NCBI RefSeq assembly: GCF_000003815.2
Contig: NC_049990.1
Location: 8,480,449-8,544,448 of the forward strand
Source of the DNA: Branchiostoma floridae
Lineage: Eukaryota > Chordata > Leptocardii > Amphioxiformes > Branchiostomatidae
Direction of reading: 5' to 3'
Length of the DNA stretch: 64,000 bases
Position numbers and translations under genes: made by a program. Of the stretch, positions 52,156 to 63,212 are shown one piece after another (positions within the stretch are counted from its first letter, which is position 1; every line of letters starts with the position of its first letter). The notes beneath the pieces were generated by a model, which saw nothing but the letters and a program-made list of their open reading frames with translations, did not search any database and had not been told where the DNA came from.

Positions 52156-52507
52156 GTTTTCCAGTAAGTTACATTCTAACTTTTCCTGTACAAGATAGGT
52201 ACAGAACAGCTTTCTGTAGTACATACGCATGCATGTAGTATCAGGGATATGTTGTCTCAACCATTATTATTGGCACCACTGTGTCATGTAGTAAAGAATA
52301 CATGACAAATCAGAAAACTAATCCCAGTGAGATTTCATGTATATATCGACATAGAAACAACATATTCAGGTGAAACAGACACTAACATCCGAAAACCATG
52401 GGATGACAGTTGTCGCATGCAGTTGTGAGGACCGTGTTGACTGAGAACAGCTACGGCTGTTACACGATCGATTGGTACACTATCTCTACACTATCATTAT
52501 CTTGAAA

Positions 52508-52675
52508 ATGAGTGCCGCCTGCAACATGCTGACAACTCGTCCATTGTGTTGGACGCATCTTGCAGCATTAGCCAGTGGAGGCACAGTGTTTGCTGTAGTC
52601 TTCTACTGTTCGGGGCTACTGTTCTCATTGGTGTTGCCAGGTGTACTGCTCTTTGGGCAGAAACAAGCAGGCTGA
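52508..52675 (+). other. small hydrophobic ORF, 55 codons, uncertain
   Basis: The frame opens MSAACNMLTTRPLCWTHLAA and continues through two hydrophobic segments to FGQKQAG and stop. The pattern LASGGTVFAVVFY faintly resembles the third membrane segment of TMEM256/DUF423 proteins, but the rest of such a protein is absent. Splice sites, a promoter and a poly(A) signal are not evident. It may be a fragment, a microprotein or chance. Confidence 0.15.
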
Positions 52676-53090
52676 AATTCAGCTTCAGTAAGTACTGTTA
52701 GTGAGCAATTTTTTTGTATTTATGGTTCGTTCCATGAATTTACAATGAAAATGAGTTTGATACCGTTGGAAAGGGAATTATACATGCTTTCTATGGATAT
52801 ATATATACATTGATATTGATGCTGAAACAACCAAAAAATGATCTGCCAAAGTTGATATTCCAAACTTTTTGTGACAAATTTGTTTAGGCAAAAGCAAGTC
52901 AATTTGATGGTAAACATCAGCGATGGACAACATAGGAAAATATGTCGTAAACTATTGCTTCTATCGCAACATGTTCTAAATTTATATATCAAGAAACAAG
53001 AATCAATGCAGATTTCTTTTTGTCACAGAAACGCTCATTCCATTTGGTAATTTTATAGGAATAAAAGACTTGTTGGTTGCAATAGTATGT

Positions 53091-53096
53091 TTTATT
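53091..53096 (-). terminator. poly(A) signal of MRNIP
   Basis: tttatt on the + strand is AATAAA on the - strand, about 180 nt beyond the MRNIP stop codon. Confidence 0.55.
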
Positions 53097-53271
53097 GATT
53101 CAATTCCTGTTACAAGGTTAATAGTCTCTAAATATGAAAATCCAGGCATCTTGTTTTCTTTCTCCGACACCTTTTTTCCCACTCTCACAGAAGATTTGGA
53201 GTCTGCAGAGGATGCCAGCCATACACTTTCTGTGGCGTTATCAACAATCATCTATTTCTCATTTATCTGTG

Positions 53272-56111
53272 TCACAGATCCCAAACATCCTCTCCAAGCA
53301 CATCATCCAGGTCTTCTCCTGTACAGAACCCAGCTGTCCTCAGCACCGACACCTCCCCACCGTTCTGTGTATCATCCATCATCCTGGTCTTCACTTCATC
53401 CTGGGGGTCACAGGCAGGCTTTGCTATTGGCTGATTGCATCTTTGAAGGGCGGGGTCATCACCATGGCAACCCAATACCCCTTGCAAACCCCTGCTATGT
53501 TGTCCTATTTGACAGTCTTCCATTCCAGTATATTGTGTGCTCGAAGTTTCAAGTTTGGAGCTATCATTTGCCCTGTAGGTGGAGTTATTACCATAGTTCT
53601 CTACATGTTCAGTCTCATCATCATCGTCCGTGTCAACTTCTGCATCAGCTGGCTGGCTGGTGAACTTGCTCCACCGTGAATTTGACACTGAACTTGAGGG
53701 CAATGACCCCTGCCCTTGTCCAATCAAGCGTGGCTTTCGTTTGTCCACTTTTTTCTTGTTGTTCCAACTCTCTTCCTCTCCAAGCTGTTTAACTTCCTTG
53801 CTTTCCTCAACTTTTGTTTTCAGAGTTTCTGGTAGTGCTACTCTGGAGGGTGTGATGCTAGTTGTCTGTAAGTGTTGCCATGTTGGGTGTCCTGTGGTTT
53901 GTGGTTGGGTGTTTTCCTCTGTGAAGTCCTGATGTTGTCTTTTGTATGTCACCTTTGTAGTATCTAACTGCTGTATGTACCATGATGATGACTGTATCTC
54001 TTGCCATGCTGGCTGTGCAGTACCCTGAGATTTTGTGTTGCTCTCTAGGAAGCCTTGATTTTCATCTTTGTACCATGAGTCATGTGAAGCGTTATTGGAA
54101 TAACCTCTTTGTTCCTGAAACATTGGAGAACTCTCTTCTTCAGTTGTAGGTTGTCTCCAGGCTGTCTGGACAAGTGATGGCCTAGCAGATACATCAGGAA
54201 CCACACCCTGAAAACAAGAAGAAAACCATCTCCTTTTCATTCTCTATTTGAATTGTAACAATTCTTACTATAACATTTATTTTCAATGCTTGTAAACAGT
54301 AATTCTATACAATTAGTATACTAAAAGAAATTAATAAATCATTTTTAAATTATTATTTCAAGATGCTATATTGCAGGCATTCAGTTTTATTCATTTATTT
54401 CATTTATTAAAAACAAAGTTGGTATCTATCACAAAATGGCTATATACATATACATATACATTTTTTAAATTTACTTTTCAGACTTCACAGTACTCTTCTA
54501 CACTGAAACCCATCATAAAGGTAACTGTACTAAGTGTAAGGAGGTAGCTTACATCGTATCAGTTATAAAATGGGTAGGAAATACTAGGATACCTCACAGC
54601 GCTGTCTTTTGCCTTGTCTGTCATTCGATCTTTCTCCTTGTCTTTTCCCTTTCCCTTTTTTCTGTTGGAATGTGTTCTTGTCGGTTGTGAACTGTGTGTC
54701 TTCAGGGTCAGAAGGATCCTTGTCATCTGTCCTGTCTGAGGCGGCCACAAACTTCTCCCATTTACTGGACTTCTGCCCATGATCTGGGTAGCTACACTAG
54801 AGGGAGAAAAAGAAACACAAATTTAGATGCTGGAACAAAGTTTTGGGCAGAGTTGGACAAATTATCTCAAATTTATTGGACATTTTGTAACATGAAGTTA
54901 TTTTCATTTGCCTGAACCTACTTTTCACCTGCTCGAAATATATTGATATTTAGTGAACTCATTCCCATGAATTTGGAATTGCTGTTAAGAATCTTTTTTG
55001 TTGTTGTTCAGTTCAAATGTAATGTTATGTGTTTTAGCTATGCACAATTTAGTCATAGAAAGGTCGCACTTGCAGATCAAAACACCATGACAAGATATAT
55101 CCCACCTGAGGATCTGTAGCATCTTCAGCATCTGGCTGCCACTCAGGATCCTGTTCTGAAACATCAGTGTCCTCACATGTAGGCGGTGCGCTGTCCATGG
55201 TGGCTCTCAGCATGTTGAGTTTCTGTACATGTCTCCTACAGTCTGCTCCAGATCCTCGCCCATATTCCTGGTGAAGATATGATGAAAGGATACCCCAAAC
55301 TATATCAATTAATAAACTGCCAAACCAGATATATCCGGCACACATGTACATGTCCTGTGTGCCGCACCCGGATATATCCGTGATAGCGTATTCCCCTGAA
55401 GTAGCAACTTTGCGCGCGCGTAGTGCACAAACCCCGGAAGTTAGGGACTTCGGCCTTGTTCGGGGGGTTCTTTTTGGAGGTCAGCAGCCAACCCTGGTAC
55501 TGCTAGCATTTTATAGTGCTGAAACTCTGGCAGTTTAAGGGTTACGGAAAACCTTCCACATAGTAAAGTTAGAACATAAGCATGATAAGGACAGATTATG
55601 AAACAAAAGAAAAAAATCCTGGCAAGGAAGATTTTTTGTGATATCTTTTAGAAAAACAAACTTCCTTCGATATATTTTCCAACTGTTGTGTGTCATCTCA
55701 CAAGGAGATTTATAGAGAGGTCACTGGCACTACATTACAGCACACTGCCAAGAATGCTGGCACTCGTGGATCACGGACGCCACCTAGCAGGATAGGATCA
55801 AAGTGCAGCGTTCGGGGGAAATATAACTTGTTCTTTTGAGTTAGAGTTACGTTAGTCCGTAGCGATATGTAGCGTTATCTTACCTTTCTGACAGACTGCT
55901 TTGCACCACACAGCTTGCAGTTCCACTTGTTACTCTTTTTGACCTGTTAAAGGGTTCAAATGAGACAATTTTAGCAAAACGGGCCAACTCTTCAAACTAA
56001 AACATGGATTTTTATCGATGACCCCTGCATAGATCTATCGTTCATACGAACCTGGTGGACTTGGAATGTCTCACAAGAAAAGCACCGTAGAACGTGAAAC
56101 TCTTGCACCAT
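53272..56111 (-). CDS. MRNIP: MRNIP orthologue (MRN complex-interacting protein), 5 exons
   Basis: Exons on the - strand are 56111-56052, 55943-55884, 55267-55106, 54796-54593 and 54207-53272, all phase 0 with GT-AG borders, giving 473 residues against 343 in human. Exons 1 and 2 form a zinc-ribbon-like pair of CxxC knuckles (LRCFSC and WNCKLCG). Exon 3 opens with the family signature YGRGSGADCRRHVQKLN. Exon 4 has SKWEKFV (about residues 105-111) followed by a basic tract, and exon 5 has a second SRWSKF (about 339-344). The C-terminus TGEDLDD matches the conserved acidic end of the family. In vertebrates MRNIP is nuclear, binds MRE11-RAD50-NBS1 and supports ATM signalling at breaks. The extra length lies in the low-complexity Gln/Ser/Thr-rich exon 5. 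An in-frame upstream ATG exists (to 56207), but MVQEFHVLRC matches the family start best. Confidence 0.93.
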
Positions 56112-56919
56112 CTTGCAAAGCAGTTGTGTAACGTTACCGAAACTCCCATGTAGTCGTGAAAAAACCTTGAAAGTTGAAAAGTGGGTAGCGACCAAGCTAG
56201 CACTCAAAAAAAGCGCGGGCGACTGTAACCTTTAAACTTTTGCACCGCAAGGAAACGATGGAAACTTGTAAAAGATCCCTAAATTGATTATATGTTGACC
56301 TATTAGATATAATGACTATTTAGCAAATTTTATAAAATGAATGTATAATTCAATGTAAGATACTCAAGATTGGATTGGAGAAAACGAGGACAAAAACATC
56401 GTTTATATGTTATATTGCTGGGTTTCGCTGCGTTGGAAAAGTTGAAGTGTTTCTGACTGAATCCGCTAGTCGTCGCTTTTTATCCACCTGACGGAGCAAC
56501 TTTTCCTGCACTTTTCATCACCGGGGAACCAGCCGCACAAACAGCTCATCGCACAAATTCATCACTATTACTGATGTGGCGTCCTTCTTGGGAGAAATGA
56601 ACTAGCTTTCAAAGGGCTATATAAAAACGCAATGCTTGTCATGACAAAAGAACTATGATATGATTTACCAAACTCACGTTTCCAAACCACTTGCACTTGT
56701 ACTGTTCTAATTGCTAGGCTTTAGATTGAGCAAAATATCAAACTGATACGGGTTAATGTTTGAAGACAGATTGGCAATTTTGCAAAGAGAAACCCCACAT
56801 TGTAGAGTCTACCCTTCACAGACTTATATGGGTCAGGGGTAACATCGTCGCTTCCGGTATAAATAAAACAGAGTCAGACAGAAAAGCATACTAGTTCGAA
56901 CTCCACCACCTGGTGCGGC
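56112..56919. promoter_or_regulatory. bidirectional promoter region between MRNIP and PTER
   Basis: About 0.8 kb separates the start codons of two divergent genes, with no other gene or repeat in it. Individual transcription-factor sites or a TATA box could not be supported. Confidence 0.5.
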
Positions 56920-59900
56920 ATGGCGGCAGACTTGAAAGGAAAGGTGCTTACAGGTAAGACGCATTGCACGACAGGTACGGTCTTAGGTCTAAGAGAGGAG
57001 GAAATGCTGTGCAGAAGTTCAAGTAATAGCTCATGATCACATAAACAGAAAGCGGCAACCTTTGGACCCGTGCAATGGCCCACAAACGTTCATGTTGGTT
57101 TCCCGTACGGTGTGCTTCAAATGGTTTAAGACTTAACTACCATTTTGATCATCTACATCGGTGGTCACCATTTCAACTACATGTAGTTATTCAACCCTGG
57201 AATTGAATAGTCTTTAATGTTTTGTAGATTAGCCTGATTTAATCGCGCTTCTCAGGCCCGTCGTAATTGCCGCGGGGAGGAGTCTACAAGCTCCGGATAG
57301 CGGAGTTTGCGTTACACAGACTATTTGTAGATCAAATTATTTCATTTCTGCTCTGAAGTGACAAGTGGCCATGAGGGGGCGTGGTAAATTGTTGGTGACC
57401 TTCGCGCGAAATTTTCACGGTTTGGGAAGCCATTCGAGCGTGAAACCAGTCATGAAAAACAAACACACACATACAACGGGTGTCTGCCTTTTCGTTTGCA
57501 TTTTACAACTTTTCTGCCATTCTTGAGTTTGCTAGCGACAATTCATTTATCAATGATTTCATCAATAGCTACACTTTTTTTTTTCACAACGTGCATTTTT
57601 CATTACCTTCGGTGAAAAGTATTTATCGTCTTGGTCTCTCACACGCTGTATCGCACTGGCCTGGGCCTAAGGTTGACCCCGGTGGTGACAAAATGGTGTA
57701 ACTGGAGGCATGCAGGCAGGTTGGCCTGGATCCAAAGTTGTTGCCAGAGAAAGGCAGAAATGTATGCACAGAATTAGCGTGAAATTAACCATAATGAATA
57801 AATCAAGAAATCCAAAAACACGGAATATTTTGTGGAGGAATGGGATCATTTATTTCATCCCGTCTATTTCGTTGTTCACGTTAATAAATGTGTAAACATA
57901 GGCATTCCTTCACTTATCATCCATTCACTTTTCTAGTCCTAGGTCCCGTAGCCCCGTCCGACCTGGGGCGTACCCTGACCCATGAACACCTGATGTGTGA
58001 CACCTTACCGATCCGAGCAGACATCCCCTGTCCTCCCTTCCTCCCTCACATGAACGACCTGCCCTTCACCATGGACAACCTGGGCTTCATCAGACAATAC
58101 CCGTGAGTTTTTGGCGACGCCTCAGGGGTTGAGCCGTTAGTACTGCGATTTAGTTGACAAATATTCCTTACATCTCACACAATCCCTAGGGAATTCGTTT
58201 TTAGACTAGTGGGTAGCTCGAGGCAAACCATGAACACCATTACCATGGTAATGATTTATTTGCCCATAGTGCCCTGTATCTCCCAGCAAGCAATAGGTGC
58301 GGAATATATCCGTGAAAATATCTATGCAGGCACATTTACGTCATCTCCAAGCAGACGCTAAGAAGAAGTTTATTCCATTCAACAACTAGAATGAAACATC
58401 ATTCTAATGGAACATATCACCATGTTTTAATTTATTGACGATCAAGTTGAACAGCCATGGGATACAGGTGTTTGTTTTTTTCTTACAGAAACAAGTTTTT
58501 AGAAAAAAATTAAGCTACAGTCTATTTTTTTAAACAGGTGGAGCTACCGGGCAAACGCAACTTTCTATGGGGAGGAACAACACATCATAGAAGAGCTGAA
58601 GTTCTTCAAGCAACATGGAGGTGGCTCCATTGTGGAATGTACCACTCTGGGTCTGAGGAGGGATGTGAAGATGCTCAAGAAGATGTCAGAGGAATCAGGA
58701 GTTAACATCATTGCTGGGGCTGGTATTCTAGAATAGTCCATCAAAACTACATAGCACTCAGAGCATGAACATTGTGCTGGTCCAAGACATAGCATAATTA
58801 TACACAATATCTTCATCCTGGCGTTTTAGTTTGTATTTTGGTTGGAACTGCAATTCTTAAAGAATTCCATTCGTCCAGATGTATCAACTTGTTGTTGTAC
58901 ATAACAAATACAAATTTGCCTAAGTCTCAGGCACTAATCCTGAAACCTATGCAAGTAAAGGAGCCCAGCACACTTTAAATATTGAGCAGAATAGGGGTGA
59001 CTGTGTGAGCAGTAGTGAAGCCACATTGCACTACCTACTTGAAAAGTATTATGCTTCTCCTGAGTTGAGAATGACTACTTCACCTTCACCTTCACAGGCT
59101 ACTATGTGGACTCCTCCCTGCCACCAGAGGTCCACAGTGCCAGTCAGGAGGACCTGGTGTCTACCATGGTCTGTGACGTCACCCAGGGGGCTGATGGGAC
59201 TGACGTCAGGTGTGGGGTGATTGGAGAAATTGGAACATGCTGGCCAATAACAGGTGTGCGTACCTGTGTGATCACTTCTAGAGTAATAGTTTAATGCTCT
59301 GCCTAGAAAGAAAGGACACTTCTCCATCAGATCAGTATTATGCTAAGCTGTAATTGCTGTCCAAAATACACATGTGCAGGGCTTCTAAATCTGGTGAAAA
59401 TCAATTCATAACTCTCGAGTTACAGCAGACACTGGTAAAACAGTTTTAATGGCCAAACACAAAAAAATCTGTCAACCTTTATCAACCAGATGCCATGATG
59501 ACTCTTTCATAACCACCATGTTTTTGACAATTCTGCATGCTTCTGTTAAAAGGGTTCCAAAGCATCAATGATCTCCATAATGTAATTTGCCCTCAAGACT
59601 GTTTACAGTAGGTCAGGGTAAGCTGAGCTGTAAATGTTGACTTTCTTTCTCCTGTTGCTACATATCATATAAAGACACCACAGGCTAACTGCTGAAGCTC
59701 AGAGTGAGCTTAAATCTCCTGCGTTTCCCCTGTAGCTACAAAAAAGGAGACCCTCCAGACTGCAGCTGTAGCTCAGAGTGAGCTGGGCTGTAAATGGTCT
59801 CCTGTGTCTCCCCTGTAGCTACAGAGAAGAAGACCCTCCAAGTCCAGATGCAGCTATAGCATAGAGTGAGCTGGGCTGTAAATGGTCTCCTATCCCCTGT

Positions 59901-61266
59901 AGCTACAGAAAAGAAGACCCTCCAGGCTGCAGCCATAGCTCAGTCTGAGCTGGGTTGTGCAGTCATCATCCACCCTGGTCGAGATAAGCAGGCACCAGCT
60001 GAGGTCATCCGCATCCTGGCAGAGGCGGGAGGAGACATCAGCAAGACAGCAATGTCTCATCTGGACAGTAAGTTTCTTTAATGTCTCCATATTAATTGTC
60101 TAGGGCTTGCTTCTTTAGCAATGTTCAGTTGGATGACAAGATGGTCTTGTAGTTAGGGTTGTTGACTTGGAATCTAAGGTTCTGGGTTTGAATCCCTGGT
60201 ATACCCATGCCCCATCGATCCCTTTGGAGAAGGAACAAAACCAATTTTGTCATTCAATTCAGGTGAAAACAAGTGCCTAGCTGTGGCTAAGGACATCCTC
60301 TGAGATGGGGCATAAAGCTAGAGGTTCTGTTTTTGAGGACAGCCACATTAAGGAACCCACCACATTTATCGACAAAGAGTAGGGGTCCTTCCCGACTTGT
60401 GAATCAAACCTATCAGTCTGCATGGTCTTACACAGCTTACAAAGCTGTTGTTGTATTATGTCTTAAGGCCGTCTAACGGTTATGCAAAACAAACAAAATA
60501 TGTTGAAGAAGGTACTAGGGAAGGAACTGTTTGTTTTCCAGGAACTTTCAGTAAGAATGAGGACCTCTCAGAGTTTGCCACCCTGGGCTGTTACCTGGAG
60601 TTTGACTTGTTTGGGATCGAGACATCACTTTATCAGTTGGCTGTAGACTTTGACATGCCCAGCGATGCCCAGCGGATCCAGATGATCAACCATGTGATAC
60701 AGGAGGGATGTGAGGATCGCGTGGTGATCGCACATGACTTGGCCAACAAACACAGACTTGTAAGCTGGGCATGTTTTTTTTATCATTAAACATTTATAAG
60801 ATTCACTGCAAATTGACGTTTTTGGTCACTTTTTTTTTTACTGGATTGTGATGACATATGTTTGTTTGTCTTTGACTTGAAAAGTTTAAGGTTGTACCCC
60901 TTAAGGAAGAAATCACGAGGAATCTTGTTTCATAATAATGTAGAAAAAGAAGCTTACAGGCTGCACCATGTTCATTGGGGTTGTCAAGCATTGGGAATTC
61001 CCCAGTACAATGACCCTGTAAATACTGTGCATATCATCTGCCTTCTCTGTCACCACCAGTGGAAGAATAGCTATTCAGTGAGCTTACTCAATCAATGTCA
61101 TTTTCACTTTTCCCACTCATTTCCTCCTTAGATGCATTACGGAGGCCATGGCTACTCCCACATCCTCCTCAACGTTGCACCCAAGATGCTGACAAGGGGC
61201 ATCTCTCAAGAACAGGTGGACAAGATCCTCATCAACAACCCCAGGAACCTTCTTACTTTTAAGTGA
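56920..61266 (+). CDS. PTER: PTER orthologue (phosphotriesterase-related amidohydrolase), 7 exons
   Basis: Exons are 56920-56953, 57937-58102, 58538-58722, 59098-59253, 59903-60067, 60542-60759 and 61132-61266. They sum to 1059 nt, or 352 residues, against 349 in human. Phases match at every junction. The fold is a TIM-barrel metal-dependent hydrolase. Predicted metal ligands are H27 and H29 (THEHL), E100 in IVECTT at the position of the carboxylated lysine, H204 (VIIHPGR), H233 (SHLD) and D301 (AHD). All are present, so the enzyme should be active. Vertebrate PTER has recently been described as an N-acetyltaurine hydrolase. Substrate specificity here is inference. The 3' splice site and start of exon 5 are duplicated in tandem just upstream (59620-59902), a SINE-like repeat lies in intron 5 and repeat G in intron 1. 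Confidence 0.96.
57231..57322. repeat. dispersed repeat G, copy 2 (PTER intron 1)
   Basis: Opens agcctgatttaatcg and closes ggagtttgcgttacacagact, the reverse of the copy at 38120-38222. The interiors are diverged. Confidence 0.65.
59620..59950 (+). repeat. minisatellite of PTER exon 5 acceptor and exon start, about 83 bp, 3-4 copies
   Basis: Exon-like starts follow 'cccctgtag' at 59736, 59819 and 59903, the last being the genuine exon. A decayed copy starts near 59658. Each repeats gctaca(g/a)aaaagaagaccctccag and ctcagagtgagctgggctgt. The upstream copies continue into aaatggtctcctgtgtc, the intronic side of the next unit, and reach a stop within the next acceptor (ctgtag), so using them without a donor would truncate the enzyme at about residue 207. 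Confidence 0.93.
60125..60455 (+). mobile_element. tRNA-derived SINE-like element in PTER intron 5
   Basis: Near 60145-60196 the sequence has a pol III type A-box-like stretch (tagttagggttgttgac) and a B-box-like gggtttgaatccc about 35 bases later, in the arrangement of a tRNA body with a degraded acceptor stem. An unrelated body follows, ending near caaacctatcagtctgcatgg. No clear A-tail or target-site duplication was found, so the ends are approximate. Confidence 0.5.
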
Positions 61267-61398
61267 AGAACTGAAGAAATCTAATGTTCCTTATACATGT
61301 ACTTTATATAGCATGCAAAAAAAAGACTGGTAAAGAAACTTCAATAATGTGGCTACGATGTGTAAAACTAGTAGAACTGCGCTGTAACAGAAACGATG

Positions 61399-61404
61399 AA
61401 TAAA
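61399..61404 (+). terminator. poly(A) signal of PTER
   Basis: AATAAA 133 nt after the stop codon. A second AATAAA at 61658-61663 lies within 20 bp of the end of the convergent coiled-coil gene, so the two 3' ends may overlap. Confidence 0.55.
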
Positions 61405-61682
61405 CATCCTTCGGATGTACATTTATGTTTATAAGTACAGGCAACCTGTATGTACAAGAGGTGAAAGGCAAACCTCTACATAAGGGCCACCTGGCTAATG
61501 TGACCATTTATGGATGGTCTCTTACATCTTTTTTCCATTGACACAAGCATTAAGATCTTATAGTGACCACCTGTCCATGTAGACCACATTTCTTCAGTCC
61601 CTTGAGTGGTCTTCTTGGGCAGGTTTGACCGTTAAGTTTCTTATTATAATGAATCAGAATAAAGACATTATAAGTGATCTGG

Positions 61683-62620
61683 TCAGAAGTAAGTAAGTTT
61701 TGACAAGAAATGTTCCTCAGTTTCTGGCTGTTCAACATTTGCCATGTCAGCAGGAAGGCTGGCAAAGTGTTTCCTCATATTGTCCAGTGCTTTTTGGTTG
61801 ATGCCGTGTGTTTGTTGTTCCCTGTCCAGTTCATCCTGTAGTGTCAGCACCCGTCGCTGCAACTCTCGAACTTCCTTCTCATACTTAAGTCTCATAGACT
61901 CCTCGCTCTTCAACTTAGCATCTTCAAGTTGTTGTTCTTGCATCTGAAGACGTTGTTCCAGTTCACACCTCAGTAGTCTCTCTTTCTCAAAAGCAATTGT
62001 TGTTTCGTGTAGTTGCCTTTGCAGGTCGTCTTTGGCAACTTGCAACTCTTGCACATCTTCACTCAGTCCTGAGATTTTCCTGTGGCTTTTTGTCACCTCA
62101 TTGCTTTGCTGATCAGAGTGTATTTTAAGCCTCTGTATTTCTTTCCTTGCTTCCTTCAATTGTTTGTACCTATTTTCCAACTGGTCCTCTTGTTCTTTGC
62201 ACTTGCCTTCCAGTGTCTTGATCTGTTTGTTTGCCAAGTCTAAGATAGTGGTCAGCTTTCTGTTCTGATCCTTGGCAGCCCGGAAGACTTCTCGTAAGGT
62301 TTCTAGCTCCTGTTGTGTCCAGATACAGGACTCGTCCGGCCCCCCTCCCCACGATAATCGAGACACTCTTCCCGTAATTTGTCTTCCAGCAGACCACCAT
62401 TCGATTCAGTTGATGTAGTTTCCCTTCCCCTTATTTCTGCACCAAAATCCTCCAGTACTTTCTCGTAGACACGCCGTAACGTTGTAGGGGGAGGAGACCC
62501 CAGTTTGGTGCTGGAGTCCGTCTCGGAGGAGGGCGGTCCACCTCCCGTAGAAAGCAGCTGGTCGGCTGTGTATCCAAAAGTGGGAGGGAAGAGATGTTCC
62601 ACCCAGTGTCCCTCCGCCAT
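61683..62620 (-). CDS. CCDC160-like coiled-coil protein, single exon with a one-base frame break
   Basis: On the - strand the frame opens MAEGHWVEHLFPPTFGY at 62620, and a second frame carries a long heptad-rich coiled coil to the stop at 61683. The two frames join at a G-run (about 62340-62346, written as C on the + strand). One extra G there would give a continuous protein of about 312 residues. No splice pair fits this junction, so a sequencing, assembly or allelic indel is likely. The layout (short 'HW..LF.P.F' N-terminus, variable linker, coiled coil, terminal NQKALDNMRKHFAS) resembles vertebrate CCDC160 (325 residues), a protein of unknown function. Coiled coils align easily by chance, so the family call is moderate. 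The N-terminal and C-terminal motifs are the best support. Confidence 0.65.
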
Positions 62621-63143
62621 TTTCTCAACAAATCTGACACTTGAAGATCCAAGTAACCTTTCTCTAATTACTACAGTGTCTGTTGAAGGTTAGCAGATAC
62701 TTGATGCCGGTTAAACACAACAGTTAGCGTAGAAATAGCGTTTTCTTGGACTAGAAGTATAAAAACTCGAAAAAATTTGAAGTTGGGCGCCATCTTTGAT
62801 ATCCCGTCGGCCTCTAGTCGGACGATTCCACTTGTTGTCCAGGGTGTGATTATTTTAACAGGTGGTAAACAAATAAACGCAAAGTCAACAGGTCAAAATC
62901 ATACGTTTGGGAAGCTAGTGTTAATTTTCTAGAGTTTCAAATCTGAGGAAGGACAATCTATTCAAAGCCAAGCTGGTTAAATCCTTCAAAAACATGAGAC
63001 AATCGTCTGACGACATCTACAATTAGTCACGTGACCTAATCAGAGGCCAAAGCAGAAGCTGACGGCAGAAGGAACGTTTCCTGCTTTCTGAGCGTCTTTC
63101 TGGCGGCCTTTCCTCCCGATTTTCCTCAGGAAAACACGAAAAG
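62621..63143. promoter_or_regulatory. bidirectional promoter with a perfect CLEAR-type E-box
   Basis: This is the short region between two divergent genes. GTCACGTGAC at 63026-63035 is a complete palindromic E-box, identical to the consensus bound by TFEB/MITF/USF factors, and lies 108 bp upstream of the ATG at 63144. A YY1-like gccatcttt occurs near 62791. The 5' UTR just before the ATG is pyrimidine-rich. Confidence 0.5.
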
Positions 63144-63212
63144 ATGGGGAAGATCACTCTAGCTAACCCCAGCGGGCAGAAGGATCCCATCAAGGATGTG
63201 AAAATCCCGATG
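63144..63212 (+). CDS. first coding exon of an unrecognised gene, running off the window
   Basis: An ATG opens MGKITLANPSGQKDPIKDVK, then IPM, and the exon ends at a strong donor (gatg|gtaagg) in phase 0. It is 23 codons long. The promoter-like position, the clean donor and the divergent neighbour support a real gene, but the peptide is too short for me to name the family. The hydrophilic start argues against a signal peptide. The rest lies beyond 64000 or in unseen exons. Confidence 0.6.

Noticed and set aside
53070-53679. Two long + strand open frames (197 and 181 codons)
   Set aside because: They lie opposite the last exon of MRNIP, whose - strand frame carries the conserved motifs. They are antisense shadows.
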